Program-made: the position numbers and the translations under genes
In this document: in pieces, positions 1 through 6,368 of the stretch
Layout of the letters: each line of letters opens with the position of its first letter
Position numbering within the stretch: position 1 is the first letter of the stretch
NCBI GenBank assembly: GCA_963617205.1
Contig: CAVEOA010000039.1
Coordinates: 1-15,887 of the forward strand
DNA length: 15,887 nt
Direction: 5' to 3'
From: UBA11524 sp963617205
GTDB taxonomy: Bacteria > Bacillota > Clostridia > Christensenellales > Aristaeellaceae
Notes under the pieces: model-generated
Told to the model about the DNA's origin: nothing
Seen by the model: the letters and a program-made list of their open reading frames with translations, nothing else
The model's database searches: none

Positions 1-338
1 TTTTCCGCTGCTTCGTTCAGCCAGGCGGGAATGGTCAGCGTCTTCTTCACCGCCCGGTTCTCCATTTCCTCCCGGAAGGGGGTCATCCATGCGGTCACAG
101 GTACCACCATCCCCCCTTTGGGTGCCTGCATGTCAAGGTTCGGCGTGGGAATGGTCTCCCCATCCTGCTCCATGCCGTACAGGTGCAGGCTCATGGCATC
201 CGCAGCCATCTGCCGTGCTTCCTCGAAGGTGTCTCCCTGGGTATAGCAGCCTTCCAACTGAGGAAAACGCACGCTGTATCCGCCGTCCTCTTCCTTGGTG
301 AACACCGCTAAAAAGGTGTACTTGCTGGGTCTGGTCAT
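1..338 (-). CDS. hicB: HicB-family antitoxin-like protein (partial, runs off window start)
   Basis: The first 112 codons are visible; the C-terminus lies beyond the window. The N-terminus reads as a HicB fold: a strand with FLAVFTKEEDGGYSVRFPQL, then the typical EGCYTQGDTFEEARQMA turn and helix, then a long insert before KKTLTIPAWLNEAA, which resembles the start of the C-terminal DNA-binding part. HicB proteins neutralise the HicA mRNA interferase and repress their own operon. The start ATG at 338-336 has AGGAG just upstream on the minus strand, and a near-consensus promoter lies further up. No hicA is seen upstream, where it usually sits, so it may be downstream outside the window, or this may be a solitary HicB-like protein. 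It belongs to the host side of the prophage junction. Confidence 0.8.
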   Translation of the reverse strand, partial: MTRPSKYTFLAVFTKEEDGGYSVRFPQLEGCYTQGDTFEEARQMAADAMSLHLYGMEQDGETIPTPNLDMQAPKGGMVVPVTAWMTPFREEMENRAVKKTLTIPAWLNEAAE

Positions 339-397
339 GGCTTCTGCTCCTTTCTCACAAAAAACGTCAGGAGGCAGGCTGGATGATTCAACAATTT

Positions 398-426
398 ATT
401 ATAATTCCTGTGCGCTCAAAGGTCAA
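398..426 (-). promoter_or_regulatory. Sigma-A promoter of the leftward hicB-like gene
   Basis: On the minus strand TTGACC (426-421) and TATAAT (403-398) are separated by exactly 17 bases. It lies about 60 bases upstream of the hicB-like start and points toward it. Confidence 0.7.
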
Positions 427-457
427 CACCTTTGAAAGGAAACCTCGAGAATTAATT

Positions 458-507
458 TACACAATATTGCACAAAATGCTTGATTTTTACTTAATATTGT
501 GTATGAT
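458..507 (+). promoter_or_regulatory. Promoter with overlapping inverted-repeat operator for the decayed hicB-like gene
   Basis: TTGATT (480-485) and TATGAT (502-507) are 16 bases apart. An 11-base perfect inverted repeat, TACACAATATT at 458-468 and AATATTGTGTA at 493-503, flanks the -35 and overlaps the -10. This is the geometry of an autoregulatory operator, as is known for HicB-type antitoxins. The binding protein is inferred, not shown. Confidence 0.55.
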
Positions 508-525
508 AGATTGGAGGTGTTGTTT

Positions 526-685
526 TTGAAAGCTGTTTATGCTGCTTGTCTTACCCGCAAAGAAGAAGGCGGCTTCCGTGCCGTCGTCCCGGACGTTCCC
601 GGCTGCGTAACGTCAGGCGCTGACCGGGCCGGAGGACGCGGACCTGATCGCCGCGCTGGCTGTCAAGGGCTTCGAGGCGAAATGA
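526..685 (+). pseudogene. Decayed HicB-like antitoxin gene
   Basis: GGAGG at 513-517 is placed 8 bases before a TTG start at 526. The frame encodes a clear HicB N-terminus of about 33 residues, including EEGGFRAVVPDVPGCVTSGA. After this the frame loses family resemblance, becoming rich in Gly and Arg. In another frame the same bases read EDADLIAALAVKGFEAK and then TGA at 683-685. This suggests an internal deletion and frameshift that joined the N-terminus to a foreign or distal C-terminus. The original frame continues open into the next gene's antisense region, which is not believable as a protein end. Promoter, operator and ribosome site remain intact, so a short peptide could still be made. 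Confidence 0.6.
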
Positions 686-704
686 AAAATGACCAAAAAG
701 AATT

Positions 705-735
705 AAACCCGACCGCCGCATTGGTGACCGGGTTT
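705..735. terminator. Probable terminator between convergent genes
   Basis: AAACCCG (705-711) pairs with CGGGTTT (729-735), with an additional ACC/GGT inner pairing. On the minus strand it is followed by a T-rich run, and it lies right after the stop of the leftward zinc-ribbon gene. It may also end transcription from the hicB remnant. Confidence 0.5.
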
Positions 736-740
736 GTTCG

Positions 741-1307
741 TCAATCTTTCTTTTCTGCTGGCTTTACAATTCTTTCAAAGATCAGAACGGTTTGCTCAAT
801 CGTTGCGTTAGAGCCTCTTGCTATGCCTAAAAACTCATAAGACTGACTTTCTTTTCCGATTTCATTGACTATAGTCTGGTGCAGTCGCCAACCATGGGTT
901 GCATATTCAGTCAGGACTAGTTCAATGGCTCCTGTATTTGCGCTGCCGTCAACATTGTCTGTGATTGCTTCCACAGCATATTCGTACACAGGGTTATAAG
1001 GAGCCACTTCCTTATCATGAGCACGTGCTGCCACAACGCGAGCCATGTTTTGAGCGTTCACATATTGTTGACTATCCTTTGCCGTTCCAATAATATCGGC
1101 AATAAAGTCAGAAACTTCTTTGTCCTGAATTCTTTTACTGTTTTCCAGTATCCATTTAAAGCTTGTTTCCCATTCACCCGTTTGTCCGTCGGCATCACTA
1201 ATATTGTCGAGAGCGTTTGCGCACTTATCGCATATGGGCCTTTTTTCATCAATCACGCATGCTTCCAAGGTGAAGGGACCAGCCGTGCCACAGATAGAAC
1301 ATTTCAT
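741..1307 (-). CDS. Zinc-ribbon protein with C-terminal DUF4177-like domain
   Basis: The protein has 188 residues from ATG at 1307, chosen because AAGGAGG lies a few bases upstream; the frame is open further upstream into the tRNA region but without a ribosome site. The N-terminus carries a likely zinc-binding knuckle with cysteines at residues 3, 6, 26 and 29. The middle (about 40-100) is helical and charged. The C-terminus, from YEYAVEAI through ATHGWRLHQTI to EQTVLIFER, has the strand, helix with GW, strand pattern of DUF4177-type small domains. No enzymatic function is known for these. The gene is just downstream of the tRNA-Pro terminator, outside attL, so it is most likely a host gene. 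The domain assignment is by pattern and is moderately secure. Confidence 0.75.
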   Translation of the reverse strand: MKCSICGTAGPFTLEACVIDEKRPICDKCANALDNISDADGQTGEWETSFKWILENSKRIQDKEVSDFIADIIGTAKDSQQYVNAQNMARVVAARAHDKEVAPYNPVYEYAVEAITDNVDGSANTGAIELVLTEYATHGWRLHQTIVNEIGKESQSYEFLGIARGSNATIEQTVLIFERIVKPAEKKD

Positions 1308-1366
1308 TGGTAGGCCTCCTTGAAATAAAGGGCAGTTTCCGGCATGTGCAATCTGGTATGCAAAAA

Positions 1367-1380
1367 CCGGAAATTTCCGG
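1367..1380. repeat. 14-bp perfect palindrome upstream of the zinc-ribbon gene
   Basis: CCGGAAATTTCCGG is its own reverse complement. Another TTTCCGG lies at 1336-1342, between the palindrome and the gene start. It could be an operator for the leftward gene, but no promoter was confidently identified here. Confidence 0.3.
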
Positions 1381-1485
1381 AAAATTACGGAAGAACCAAA
1401 TTTCGCCTTTAAAAAAGTGCCATTTTCGCTCAAAAGCAACCCGGCTGGTTGCATTCGGAAAAAACGGAAATTGGATACAAAAAGC

Positions 1486-1520
1486 AAAAACCCGGAAAGC
1501 CTTATATCAAGCCTTCCGGG
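1486..1520 (-). terminator. Rho-independent terminator downstream of tRNA-Pro
   Basis: On the minus strand CCCGGAAGGCTT and AAGGCTTTCCGGG form a stem of about 12 pairs with a short AT-rich loop, followed by TTTTT and a further T-rich run. It begins three bases after the tRNA discriminator base, the normal place for a tRNA terminator. Confidence 0.8.
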
Positions 1521-1522
1521 AG

Positions 1523-1564
1523 TCGAAGTGGTGGGATTCGAACCCACGGCCTTTTGGTCCCGAA
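1523..1564 (-). other. attL junction: 3' part of tRNA-Pro(CGG)
   Basis: On the minus strand this holds a tRNA 3' half: anticodon loop TTCGGGA (1564-1558) with anticodon CGG, 3' anticodon stem CCAAA, variable loop, T-arm GTGGG-TTCGAAT-CCCAC (1547-1531), acceptor strand CACTTCG and discriminator A (1523). CCA is not encoded. Upstream, where the 5' anticodon stem, D-arm and 5' acceptor strand should be, there is only a partial stem match (TTTGC, one mismatch) and then unrelated AT-rich DNA. The adjacent integrase explains this: the phage integrated in the 3' part of the tRNA gene, leaving the core here. The intact tRNA should be at the other prophage end. Confidence 0.8.
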
Positions 1565-1630
1565 GCAAAAAGGCATCGATGTATTTTTTTGCGAACTATT
1601 GATAAACAAGTGAATAACTCTGGCATATAT

Positions 1631-1690
1631 GTGGTCAAATACTGGATGAATATAAGCTTGAAAAAAACTGACCACGTTTTGACCACGTTT
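1631..1690. repeat. Candidate integrase arm-type sites
   Basis: TGACCACGTTT occurs twice in direct tandem (1669-1679 and 1680-1690), and GTGGTCA, the inverted core of the repeat, lies at 1631-1637. They are between the att core and the integrase gene, where tyrosine integrases bind arm sites. The function is inferred from position. Confidence 0.45.
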
Positions 1691-1751
1691 TGCGATTTGA
1701 ATGCTTCATGTAAGTGGATTGAAGCGAAAAACATAGTGGCATGTAAAAAAC

Positions 1752-2963
1752 TCACCGTTTCTGAAGCCAGCCGTCAAGGAAACCGACCAGTTGACTTCTC
1801 GAACGCTTCTCACGCTCGTGCGACAGATGCGTGTAGAGGTCAAGCGTCATTCGGATGTCGGCATGTCCGAGATAGTATTGTGCAGTCTTGACATCGATGC
1901 CAGCATCGTAAAGCGCGGTTGCAAATGTATGTCGCAAATCGTGTGCTTGTGCTTTGAAGATGACATATTCCTTGCCGATTGCACGTGCATCGACGATCTT
2001 GGATTCGAGCGACTTCCGTCTGCCCGACTGAACGATATCTTCGCCGTTGCAGATGCGCTGCATGCAAAGGTTGAAGCTGTTCCAGCCTCGGTCGAAAGCA
2101 CTCGCGGAAATCAACTCTCCGTGAGCAGAAGTGCAAACGTAGCCAAGACGCATCTCCTTCGGAATTGTTGACAGCGCGGCAAATAGTTCGTCGCAGATTG
2201 GTATGTCACGGATTCCGGCAAGCGTCTTGGCTCGCTCTTCGATCTTTGCCTGATTCGTCTTGATGACCGCAACTTCTCGAACGTGGATAACACGATTCAC
2301 AAGGTCGACGTTATCCCACCGCAATGCAATCATTTCGCCGCGACGCAAACCACAAAGCAGCATCAGCATTGCCCAGAGTCCGCAGCGATGCTGATGCCAG
2401 TTCTGCATGATGCAGTCTGTTTCCCAACGTTCAAGCGCCCTATGTGATCCACGTTCGCAGCGGGGCGTTTGAATGTTTTCGGACGGATCGTCTGTAATCA
2501 GCTTGTTCTTGAACGCCTTTGAGAAAACGAGCATGATTGCTTGCTTATACTTGGTGACGGTTGAGTACGACATGCCATCCATCCGGTTGAGAAGACGTTG
2601 CAAATCAGACTCTCGGACAGCAGAAAGAGGCATTGTTCCGATTTCACGCTTAAGCCGCTTGTAAGGCACAGAGTCAACGTTGATATACGCATCGTTGACG
2701 TTGCCTCTGTACAGTTCAAGGCATGTATCAACCCACTCAGAAACTGTCTTGTGTTTGTCTTGAGAAAGACCCATCCTGCGATTGAGTTTGTACTCGTCAC
2801 GCTGCCTAACTGCGTCCGCCCTGCTTGAACCGTAGAAAGACTTGCGAATCGGTTTGCCGTATTCATCCCTGCCGATTGTGAGCGTCACCTGAACTCTGTT
2901 GTCTGGTCGAAGTCCACGAGATTTTCGCTTGCTGCGCCCTGAGTTCATTTCTCGGTCTGCCAT
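1752..2963 (-). CDS. int: Phage tyrosine recombinase (integrase)
   Basis: The protein has 403 residues and catalyses site-specific integration and excision of the prophage. The start ATG at 2963 is chosen over one 18 bases upstream because GAGGAG sits 8 bases before it. The N-terminal 60 residues are basic with an arm-binding-like fold (GLRPDNRVQVTLTIG). Residues about 70-170 match a SAM-like core-binding domain. The catalytic domain shows R207 (LLCGLRRGE), H341 and R344 (HDLRHTFAT), H367 (YLGHADI) and Y377 (TLDLYTHL), so all expected active-site residues are visible. The gene points toward the adjacent tRNA-Pro attL, fitting its role. Its start overlaps the end of the next leftward gene by 19 bases, suggesting translational coupling with the repressor operon. 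Confidence 0.95.
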   Translation of the reverse strand: MADREMNSGRSKRKSRGLRPDNRVQVTLTIGRDEYGKPIRKSFYGSSRADAVRQRDEYKLNRRMGLSQDKHKTVSEWVDTCLELYRGNVNDAYINVDSVPYKRLKREIGTMPLSAVRESDLQRLLNRMDGMSYSTVTKYKQAIMLVFSKAFKNKLITDDPSENIQTPRCERGSHRALERWETDCIMQNWHQHRCGLWAMLMLLCGLRRGEMIALRWDNVDLVNRVIHVREVAVIKTNQAKIEERAKTLAGIRDIPICDELFAALSTIPKEMRLGYVCTSAHGELISASAFDRGWNSFNLCMQRICNGEDIVQSGRRKSLESKIVDARAIGKEYVIFKAQAHDLRHTFATALYDAGIDVKTAQYYLGHADIRMTLDLYTHLSHEREKRSRSQLVGFLDGWLQKR

Positions 2964-3172
2964 GATGGATGCTCCTCGCATAGCTTCAGGGCTTGTTGAA
3001 ACATTTCGTATTCGCCGCCATCAATAAGCACGGCCGTGTAACCGTTGCCAACGCGGATGGTTGCTTGCTCTGAATTAAACGCAACGCTGGCAGCAATGTC
3101 AGCGGCGTTCTGTGCGAATTCGTTCAGTGAATATTCGTTCATTGCGAATTCGTTCAGTGAATATTCGTTCAT
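2945..3172 (-). CDS. Small prophage protein with duplicated N-terminus
   Basis: The product has 75 residues and no recognised family. The first 20 residues are two identical decapeptides, MNEYSLNEFA twice, encoded by a perfect 30-base tandem repeat. Each copy begins with Met, so two starts exist 30 bases apart. The body is acidic and looks like a compact alpha-beta domain (SEQATIRVGNGYTAVLIDGG then EMFQQALKLCEEH). The ATG at 3172 overlaps the upstream repressor stop as ATGA, and the gene end overlaps the integrase start, so it is the middle of a coupled leftward repressor-small gene-int operon. A role in lysogeny or integration control would be a guess from position only. Confidence 0.65.
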   Translation of the reverse strand: MNEYSLNEFAMNEYSLNEFAQNAADIAASVAFNSEQATIRVGNGYTAVLIDGGEYEMFQQALKLCEEHPSWQTEK

Positions 3173-3179
3173 TGCGAAT
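3114..3179. repeat. Perfect 30-bp tandem duplication at a gene start
   Basis: Two identical 30-base units at 3114-3143 and 3144-3173, followed by a partial third unit of 6 bases. The unit length is a multiple of three and includes the start codon of the small leftward gene, so it duplicates start and first codons in frame. Confidence 0.9.
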
Positions 3180-3543
3180 CGCCTCCGATTGGTTCTTCGG
3201 TTTCTGCCTTGACCTGTTCATTCACTTCGGCTTGTGCCATACGCTGTTTCTGCAAGTATGCCTGACCAAGCACGATAGTGCGTCCTTCAGCGTCGAGGTT
3301 TTCGTAAATCCGACATAGCTCGTTTGCATCGGGAGACAGAGAAGGATAGTCCGCATCGCGGCCAACCAAGTAGTCGAGCGACACGTTGAAGTAATCCGCA
3401 ATCTTGATAAGCTTGTCAACGCTCGGCTGCGACCGACCATTCGACCAATCGCTGAGGTTGCCGGAGGAAACGCCAACTGCCTTTGCAAAGTCGACCTTCT
3501 TCATGCCGTGAGACATCATGAGCAGCTGAATACGCTTGAACAT
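3169..3543 (-). CDS. XRE-family repressor (CI-like)
   Basis: The product has 124 residues. Residues about 5-60 form a classic Cro/CI helix-turn-helix: KKVDFAKAVGVSSGNLSDWSNG, then the PSVDKLIKIADYFNVSLDYLVGRD helices typical of Firmicutes phage repressors. The C-terminal 60 residues are a short helical tail (ELCRIYENLDAEGRTIVLGQA), not a LexA-type peptidase, so induction by RecA-driven self-cleavage is unlikely. AAGGAGG lies upstream of the ATG. It is second in a leftward array after another XRE gene and overlaps the next small gene by 4 bases. It probably binds the divergent control region, inferred from position. Confidence 0.85.
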   Translation of the reverse strand: MFKRIQLLMMSHGMKKVDFAKAVGVSSGNLSDWSNGRSQPSVDKLIKIADYFNVSLDYLVGRDADYPSLSPDANELCRIYENLDAEGRTIVLGQAYLQKQRMAQAEVNEQVKAETEEPIGGDSQ

Positions 3544-3580
3544 AGAGAAACGCCTCCTTGAAGTTTAAAAATTATGCCTG

Positions 3581-3997
3581 TCAAATAGCCAGATTACCTT
3601 CGCTCGTCTTTCCCCTATACTCAACCTGACGCCGTTCTTCAGAAATGATGAATCCCTTAACGGCGTCTTTGCCATCCAAGTCAAGAGCACGATATTTCGT
3701 AATGACACGAAGTTCGTCTTGCGTCAAGTTCAGATCTTGAGAGCAGCTGTCAGACGATGGCACATCATTGATGTATGTGAACGTGCCACTTTCAAGGTCC
3801 ATCGTGTTGACATCGATGTGGAGATACTTGAGAATCTTCAACGCCTTGTCGAAGCTCGGTGATTTCCGGCGTCCGTGCCTCCAGTCGCTCATGAAAGCGC
3901 TGCCCAAGCCGCAATCCCTGACCAGCTTGTAGTCTGAAATACCGGACTCATTCAAAGCTGTTAGTACGATATGCAAAAGCAAATCTGTTTCGGACAT
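3581..3997 (-). CDS. XRE-family regulator, first leftward gene
   Basis: The product has 138 residues. The N-terminal HTH runs through residues about 5-60, with SDYKLVRDCGLGSAFMSDWRHGRRKSPSFDKALKILKYL showing the recognition helix and following helices (written here in parts: SDYKLVRDCGLGS and FMSDWRHGRRKSPSFDKA). The C-terminal part, including LTQDELRVITKYRALDLDGK, is the helical tail common in phage XRE regulators. GGAGG precedes the ATG by about 8 bases. The start codon region contains one of the TACGAT hexamers that cluster in this control region. It and the downstream repressor make a pair of leftward XRE proteins, unusual for a simple CI/Cro switch. Either could be the main repressor. 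Confidence 0.8.
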   Translation of the reverse strand: MSETDLLLHIVLTALNESGISDYKLVRDCGLGSAFMSDWRHGRRKSPSFDKALKILKYLHIDVNTMDLESGTFTYINDVPSSDSCSQDLNLTQDELRVITKYRALDLDGKDAVKGFIISEERRQVEYRGKTSEGNLAI

Positions 3998-4044
3998 CGT
4001 AAAAAACCTCCATTTGATACGATAAGCAGCTTGACAAATACGAT
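3965..4044. promoter_or_regulatory. Cluster of TACGAT hexamers in the divergent control region
   Basis: TACGAT is at 3965-3970, 4018-4023 and 4039-4044 on the plus strand and at 3996-4001 on the minus strand. The spacings are about 31, 22 and 21 bases. One copy covers the start codon of the leftward XRE gene and one is inside the spacer of the rightward promoter. These are candidate repressor half-sites. Confidence 0.4.
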
Positions 4045-4059
4045 ATATAGTGCTATTAT
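4031..4059 (+). promoter_or_regulatory. Rightward early promoter
   Basis: TTGACA (4031-4036) and TATTAT (4054-4059) are 17 bases apart. The promoter lies about 70 bases before the first rightward XRE gene and should drive the early operon. A clear leftward promoter was not found; the AT-rich stretch has only weak candidates. Confidence 0.75.
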
Positions 4060-4129
4060 AATAATATCACCACACAATTACAGTATATCACAGAAATGCG
4101 GTGAAATCAAGGCAAAGGAGGTGAAAGCC

Positions 4130-4339
4130 ATGATGTACTACGGAAAGCGCGAAGAACTGATTCGAAAGCGAAAGATGTCGCTGAAGTCGCAGCTCGATAT
4201 TGCAGTAGAACTTGGTATCTCCCAGTCTGCATATAGTAGTATCGAGAACGGTTACGGAAAGCCGCCCAAGGAAGTTGCAGAGAAGCTGACCGAGATGTAT
4301 GACCTTGGTGACGGCTACTTCGAGAAGAATTGGAGGTGA
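4130..4339 (+). CDS. Cro-like XRE regulator
   Basis: The product has 69 residues, the size of Cro-type proteins, consisting of a single HTH: REELIRKRKMSLKSQLDIA, then GISQSAYSSIENGYGKPPK. The ATG at 4130 is preceded by AAAGGAGGTGA at ideal distance; upstream in-frame codons would run through the promoter and are rejected. As the first gene of the rightward operon opposite the repressors, it is positioned to act as the lytic-side regulator. The frame ends in AGG TGA, which forms the ribosome site for the next gene, so the two are coupled. Confidence 0.85.
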   Translation: MMYYGKREELIRKRKMSLKSQLDIAVELGISQSAYSSIENGYGKPPKEVAEKLTEMYDLGDGYFEKNWR

Positions 4340-4344
4340 GCATT

Positions 4345-4716
4345 GTGGCAGAGAACCGCATCAGGGAAATGAGAAACAAGTTTCGGATGACGCAAGGACA
4401 GTTGAGTGAAAGCATCGGCGGTCAAGGAAAGATGATCGTGAGCCTGATAGAAAACGGTTACGTCATGCCGACACGTGAAATGCTTGAAAGCCTTTGCAAA
4501 ACGTTCCGCTGCAATCCGAACGACTTGTACGGTGAGCACGAGTTAAACCTATCAGCCGCTCCGGAGGAAATGCAAACGATCAGCATCTGTAAGGACGAGT
4601 ACGAGAAAATGAAAGCGCAAGCTCAAAGTGCCGGGTTTAGCAGCGTGGAAAAGTGGTTCGAGTTTTCGCGTCAGGCGCTCAACATCCTGTCCAGATGCAC
4701 GTATGACAGAAAGTAA
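4345..4716 (+). CDS. XRE-family regulator
   Basis: The product has 123 residues from GTG at 4345. TTG at 4330 is in frame, but GGAGG at 4332-4336 sits 8 bases before the GTG, which decides the start. The N-terminus is an HTH (REMRNKFRMTQGQLSESIGG, then KMIVSLIENGYVMPTREMLE, then the helix LCKTFRCNPNDLYG). The C-terminal half is polar and helical, with a final segment FSSVEKWFEFSRQALNIL. It follows the Cro-like gene by five bases and is probably co-transcribed. The target is unknown; control of the early promoter is the likely role. Confidence 0.8.
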   Translation: MAENRIREMRNKFRMTQGQLSESIGGQGKMIVSLIENGYVMPTREMLESLCKTFRCNPNDLYGEHELNLSAAPEEMQTISICKDEYEKMKAQAQSAGFSSVEKWFEFSRQALNILSRCTYDRK

Positions 4717-4767
4717 GAGGTGCTCTGCTGTACAGTTAAAGGATAACGGATAAGGAGGCGGCAGAAA

Positions 4768-5211
4768 ATGGCGGTGTTTTCAGGAAGCGACCTAAAAGCA
4801 TGGCGAGAGATGAAGAAAATCACTGCGGTTGAACTCGCTGAACGCATTTCTTGCGATGTGACGACTGTATACAGATATGAGAGCGAGAAATTGAAGCCAA
4901 ATCCTGATGTGATGTATCAGATCTGCTATGAACTTGGCGATGTTGACCGCTGGATAGATTGGATGAGGACCGAGTATCCGACAAGCTACGGACGTGTTCA
5001 TCCAGACATCGAATCCTACGACCTGACTGGAAGTATCATGTCACTGTTTGCTATCTCGAACGAAATGATTGAAGTATTGATGAACGTCATGAAGGATGCG
5101 GCTGATGGAAAAATTGATGACAAGCCCACAGAAGATAGGCTGAAGGAGAATCTTTCATCAATCGTAGGACGAGGACAATCGTTGCTTAATCTGCTGAATA
5201 GAAAGAAGTGA
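4768..5211 (+). CDS. XRE-family phage regulator
   Basis: The product has 147 residues. The N-terminal HTH reads SDLKAWREMKKITAVELAER, followed by ISCDVTTVYRYESEKLKPNP and a third helix ending in CYELGDVDRWIDWM, which resembles phage XRE proteins with a Trp-rich junction. The C-terminal 80 residues are helical (SIMSLFAISNEMIEVLMNVM) and could be a dimerisation segment. AAGGAGG lies 9 bases before the ATG. It is the third rightward XRE gene in a row, and the fifth in the control region. Function beyond DNA binding is not visible. Confidence 0.75.
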   Translation: MAVFSGSDLKAWREMKKITAVELAERISCDVTTVYRYESEKLKPNPDVMYQICYELGDVDRWIDWMRTEYPTSYGRVHPDIESYDLTGSIMSLFAISNEMIEVLMNVMKDAADGKIDDKPTEDRLKENLSSIVGRGQSLLNLLNRKK

Positions 5212-5215
5212 GATT

Positions 5216-5470
5216 ATGCCAGCTCCTAAGATGTTCCTGAAAAGCTCAGACATCTCGAAAGTCACTGGAATGAGCGTCAGGGCGGCACAGAATATGCTGT
5301 ACATGTTTGCACAGCAAGGCAAGACCATTAGGTGCGGGAAAAGTGCACGTGGACAGATGGTCGACGTGAATATCTTTGTCCAGTATCTGTGCAGTCAAGA
5401 CGGCACAGATCCGAAGGAGCGCAAGCATGATGTGCTTGAATGCATGAGAGAACTCGGAGCCAGCAAGTGA
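5216..5470 (+). CDS. Small winged-helix/excisionase-like DNA-binding protein
   Basis: The product has 84 residues. Residues 8-60 (FLKSSDISKVTGMSVRAAQN, then a basic turn KTIRCGKSARGQ, then VDVNIFVQYL) have the order helix, turn, helix, basic wing that is found in MerR-like and excisionase-type proteins. That would suit a Xis or an anchor for one of the regulators. The gene starts five bases after the previous stop and follows it in the operon. The family was not confidently recognised, so the call is from pattern. Confidence 0.6.
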   Translation: MPAPKMFLKSSDISKVTGMSVRAAQNMLYMFAQQGKTIRCGKSARGQMVDVNIFVQYLCSQDGTDPKERKHDVLECMRELGASK

Positions 5471-5485
5471 AAGGAAAAGTGAAAA

Positions 5486-5746
5486 ATGAAAAGTGTGAAG
5501 TATTCGTGGGACACTGTTGAAAAAGCCGGCAATGAGTACGCTGTTCTTGATGAAGCGGTGAATACGCTTCGCGTTGTGATTGACGAGCTGAAAGAAGCTC
5601 CGAATCAGATTGCATTGATGCGCAGCTTGCAAGAACTTGTCAACGAAAGTGAAAAACGTCTTGATGAACTGAACGAAATCTTGAAGACCTACGCCGCAGA
5701 AGAAACAAAGAGACAGAACGAAGAATATTGGAGGAGTGTTATTTGA
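5486..5746 (+). CDS. Small helical phage protein
   Basis: The product has 86 residues, almost all predicted helix and acidic, with a heptad-like C-terminal half (LQELVNESEKRLDELNEILK), indicating a coiled coil. There are no enzymatic motifs. The ribosome site is poor (AAAGGAAAAG region). The TGA stop overlaps the TTG start of the exonuclease gene by four bases, so it is probably translationally coupled to the recombination genes and could be an accessory factor, which is inference. Confidence 0.65.
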   Translation: MKSVKYSWDTVEKAGNEYAVLDEAVNTLRVVIDELKEAPNQIALMRSLQELVNESEKRLDELNEILKTYAAEETKRQNEEYWRSVI

Positions 5747-6357
5747 TTGTTGAACGTTTGCCAGAAGCTCCGCTTGATTTTGAGGAGAGAAACCATCTGT
5801 ATAAGTATCATGGCGTAACGCTGCCGTCAGTTACGCAGATCATGAAGCCGATGAGCAGCATGCTGTACGGAAACGTTGCCAATGACATCCTGATGGCAGC
5901 ATCGAACCGTGGCACGAGAGTGCATGAGCAGATCAGTAACTTCGTCCTGTACGGAATTGCAGAAACGGATAACGATACGGACAAGTACGTTTCAGCGTAC
6001 ATGCGATTCAATGATGATGTCAATCCGAAGTTCGTTGACAGCGAGTATCGGACGTATCACAAGTTGCTAAGGTATGCTGGTACGATTGACTTAGTTGGCT
6101 ACATCGAACCAGATAATGGGACTGGCGTTGATGTGATAGACCTGAAGACAACTGCGACGTTTCATCCAGTCTTGCTTGGTGCACAGCTCGGTGCATACGC
6201 TCAGGCGCTTGAGAGTCACGGTATTAAGACAAGAAGCCTTTATGGTCTGCAACTGCTAAAAAGCGGAAAGTACAGGTTCGAAAGAGTAGACGATGGTTTC
6301 AAGAACTTCCTCCACTGCCTTGCGATTTATAATGCAATGGCAGTGGAAATGAAATAA
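5743..6357 (+). CDS. PD-(D/E)XK phage exonuclease (RecB/Cas4-like fold)
   Basis: The product has 204 residues from TTG at 5743, chosen because GGAGG lies 8 bases upstream and the start overlaps the previous stop as TTGA. Motifs in order: H61 in NRGTRVHEQI, D116 in YAGTIDLVG, then D133-L-K135 in VDVIDLKTT, then QLGAYAQAL. This is the H, D, DxK, QxxxY layout of RecB/Cas4-like and phage-type nucleases. The predicted role is resecting double-stranded DNA ends for single-strand annealing, which is supported by the coiled-coil and putative annealing protein that follow. Exact family not determined. Confidence 0.8.
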   Translation: MIVERLPEAPLDFEERNHLYKYHGVTLPSVTQIMKPMSSMLYGNVANDILMAASNRGTRVHEQISNFVLYGIAETDNDTDKYVSAYMRFNDDVNPKFVDSEYRTYHKLLRYAGTIDLVGYIEPDNGTGVDVIDLKTTATFHPVLLGAQLGAYAQALESHGIKTRSLYGLQLLKSGKYRFERVDDGFKNFLHCLAIYNAMAVEMK

Positions 6358-6368
6358 GGAGAAATGAT

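Noticed and set aside
1308..1568. N-terminal extension of the zinc-ribbon gene through the tRNA region
   Set aside because: It would translate the tRNA fragment and terminator; the start at 1307 has a strong ribosome site.
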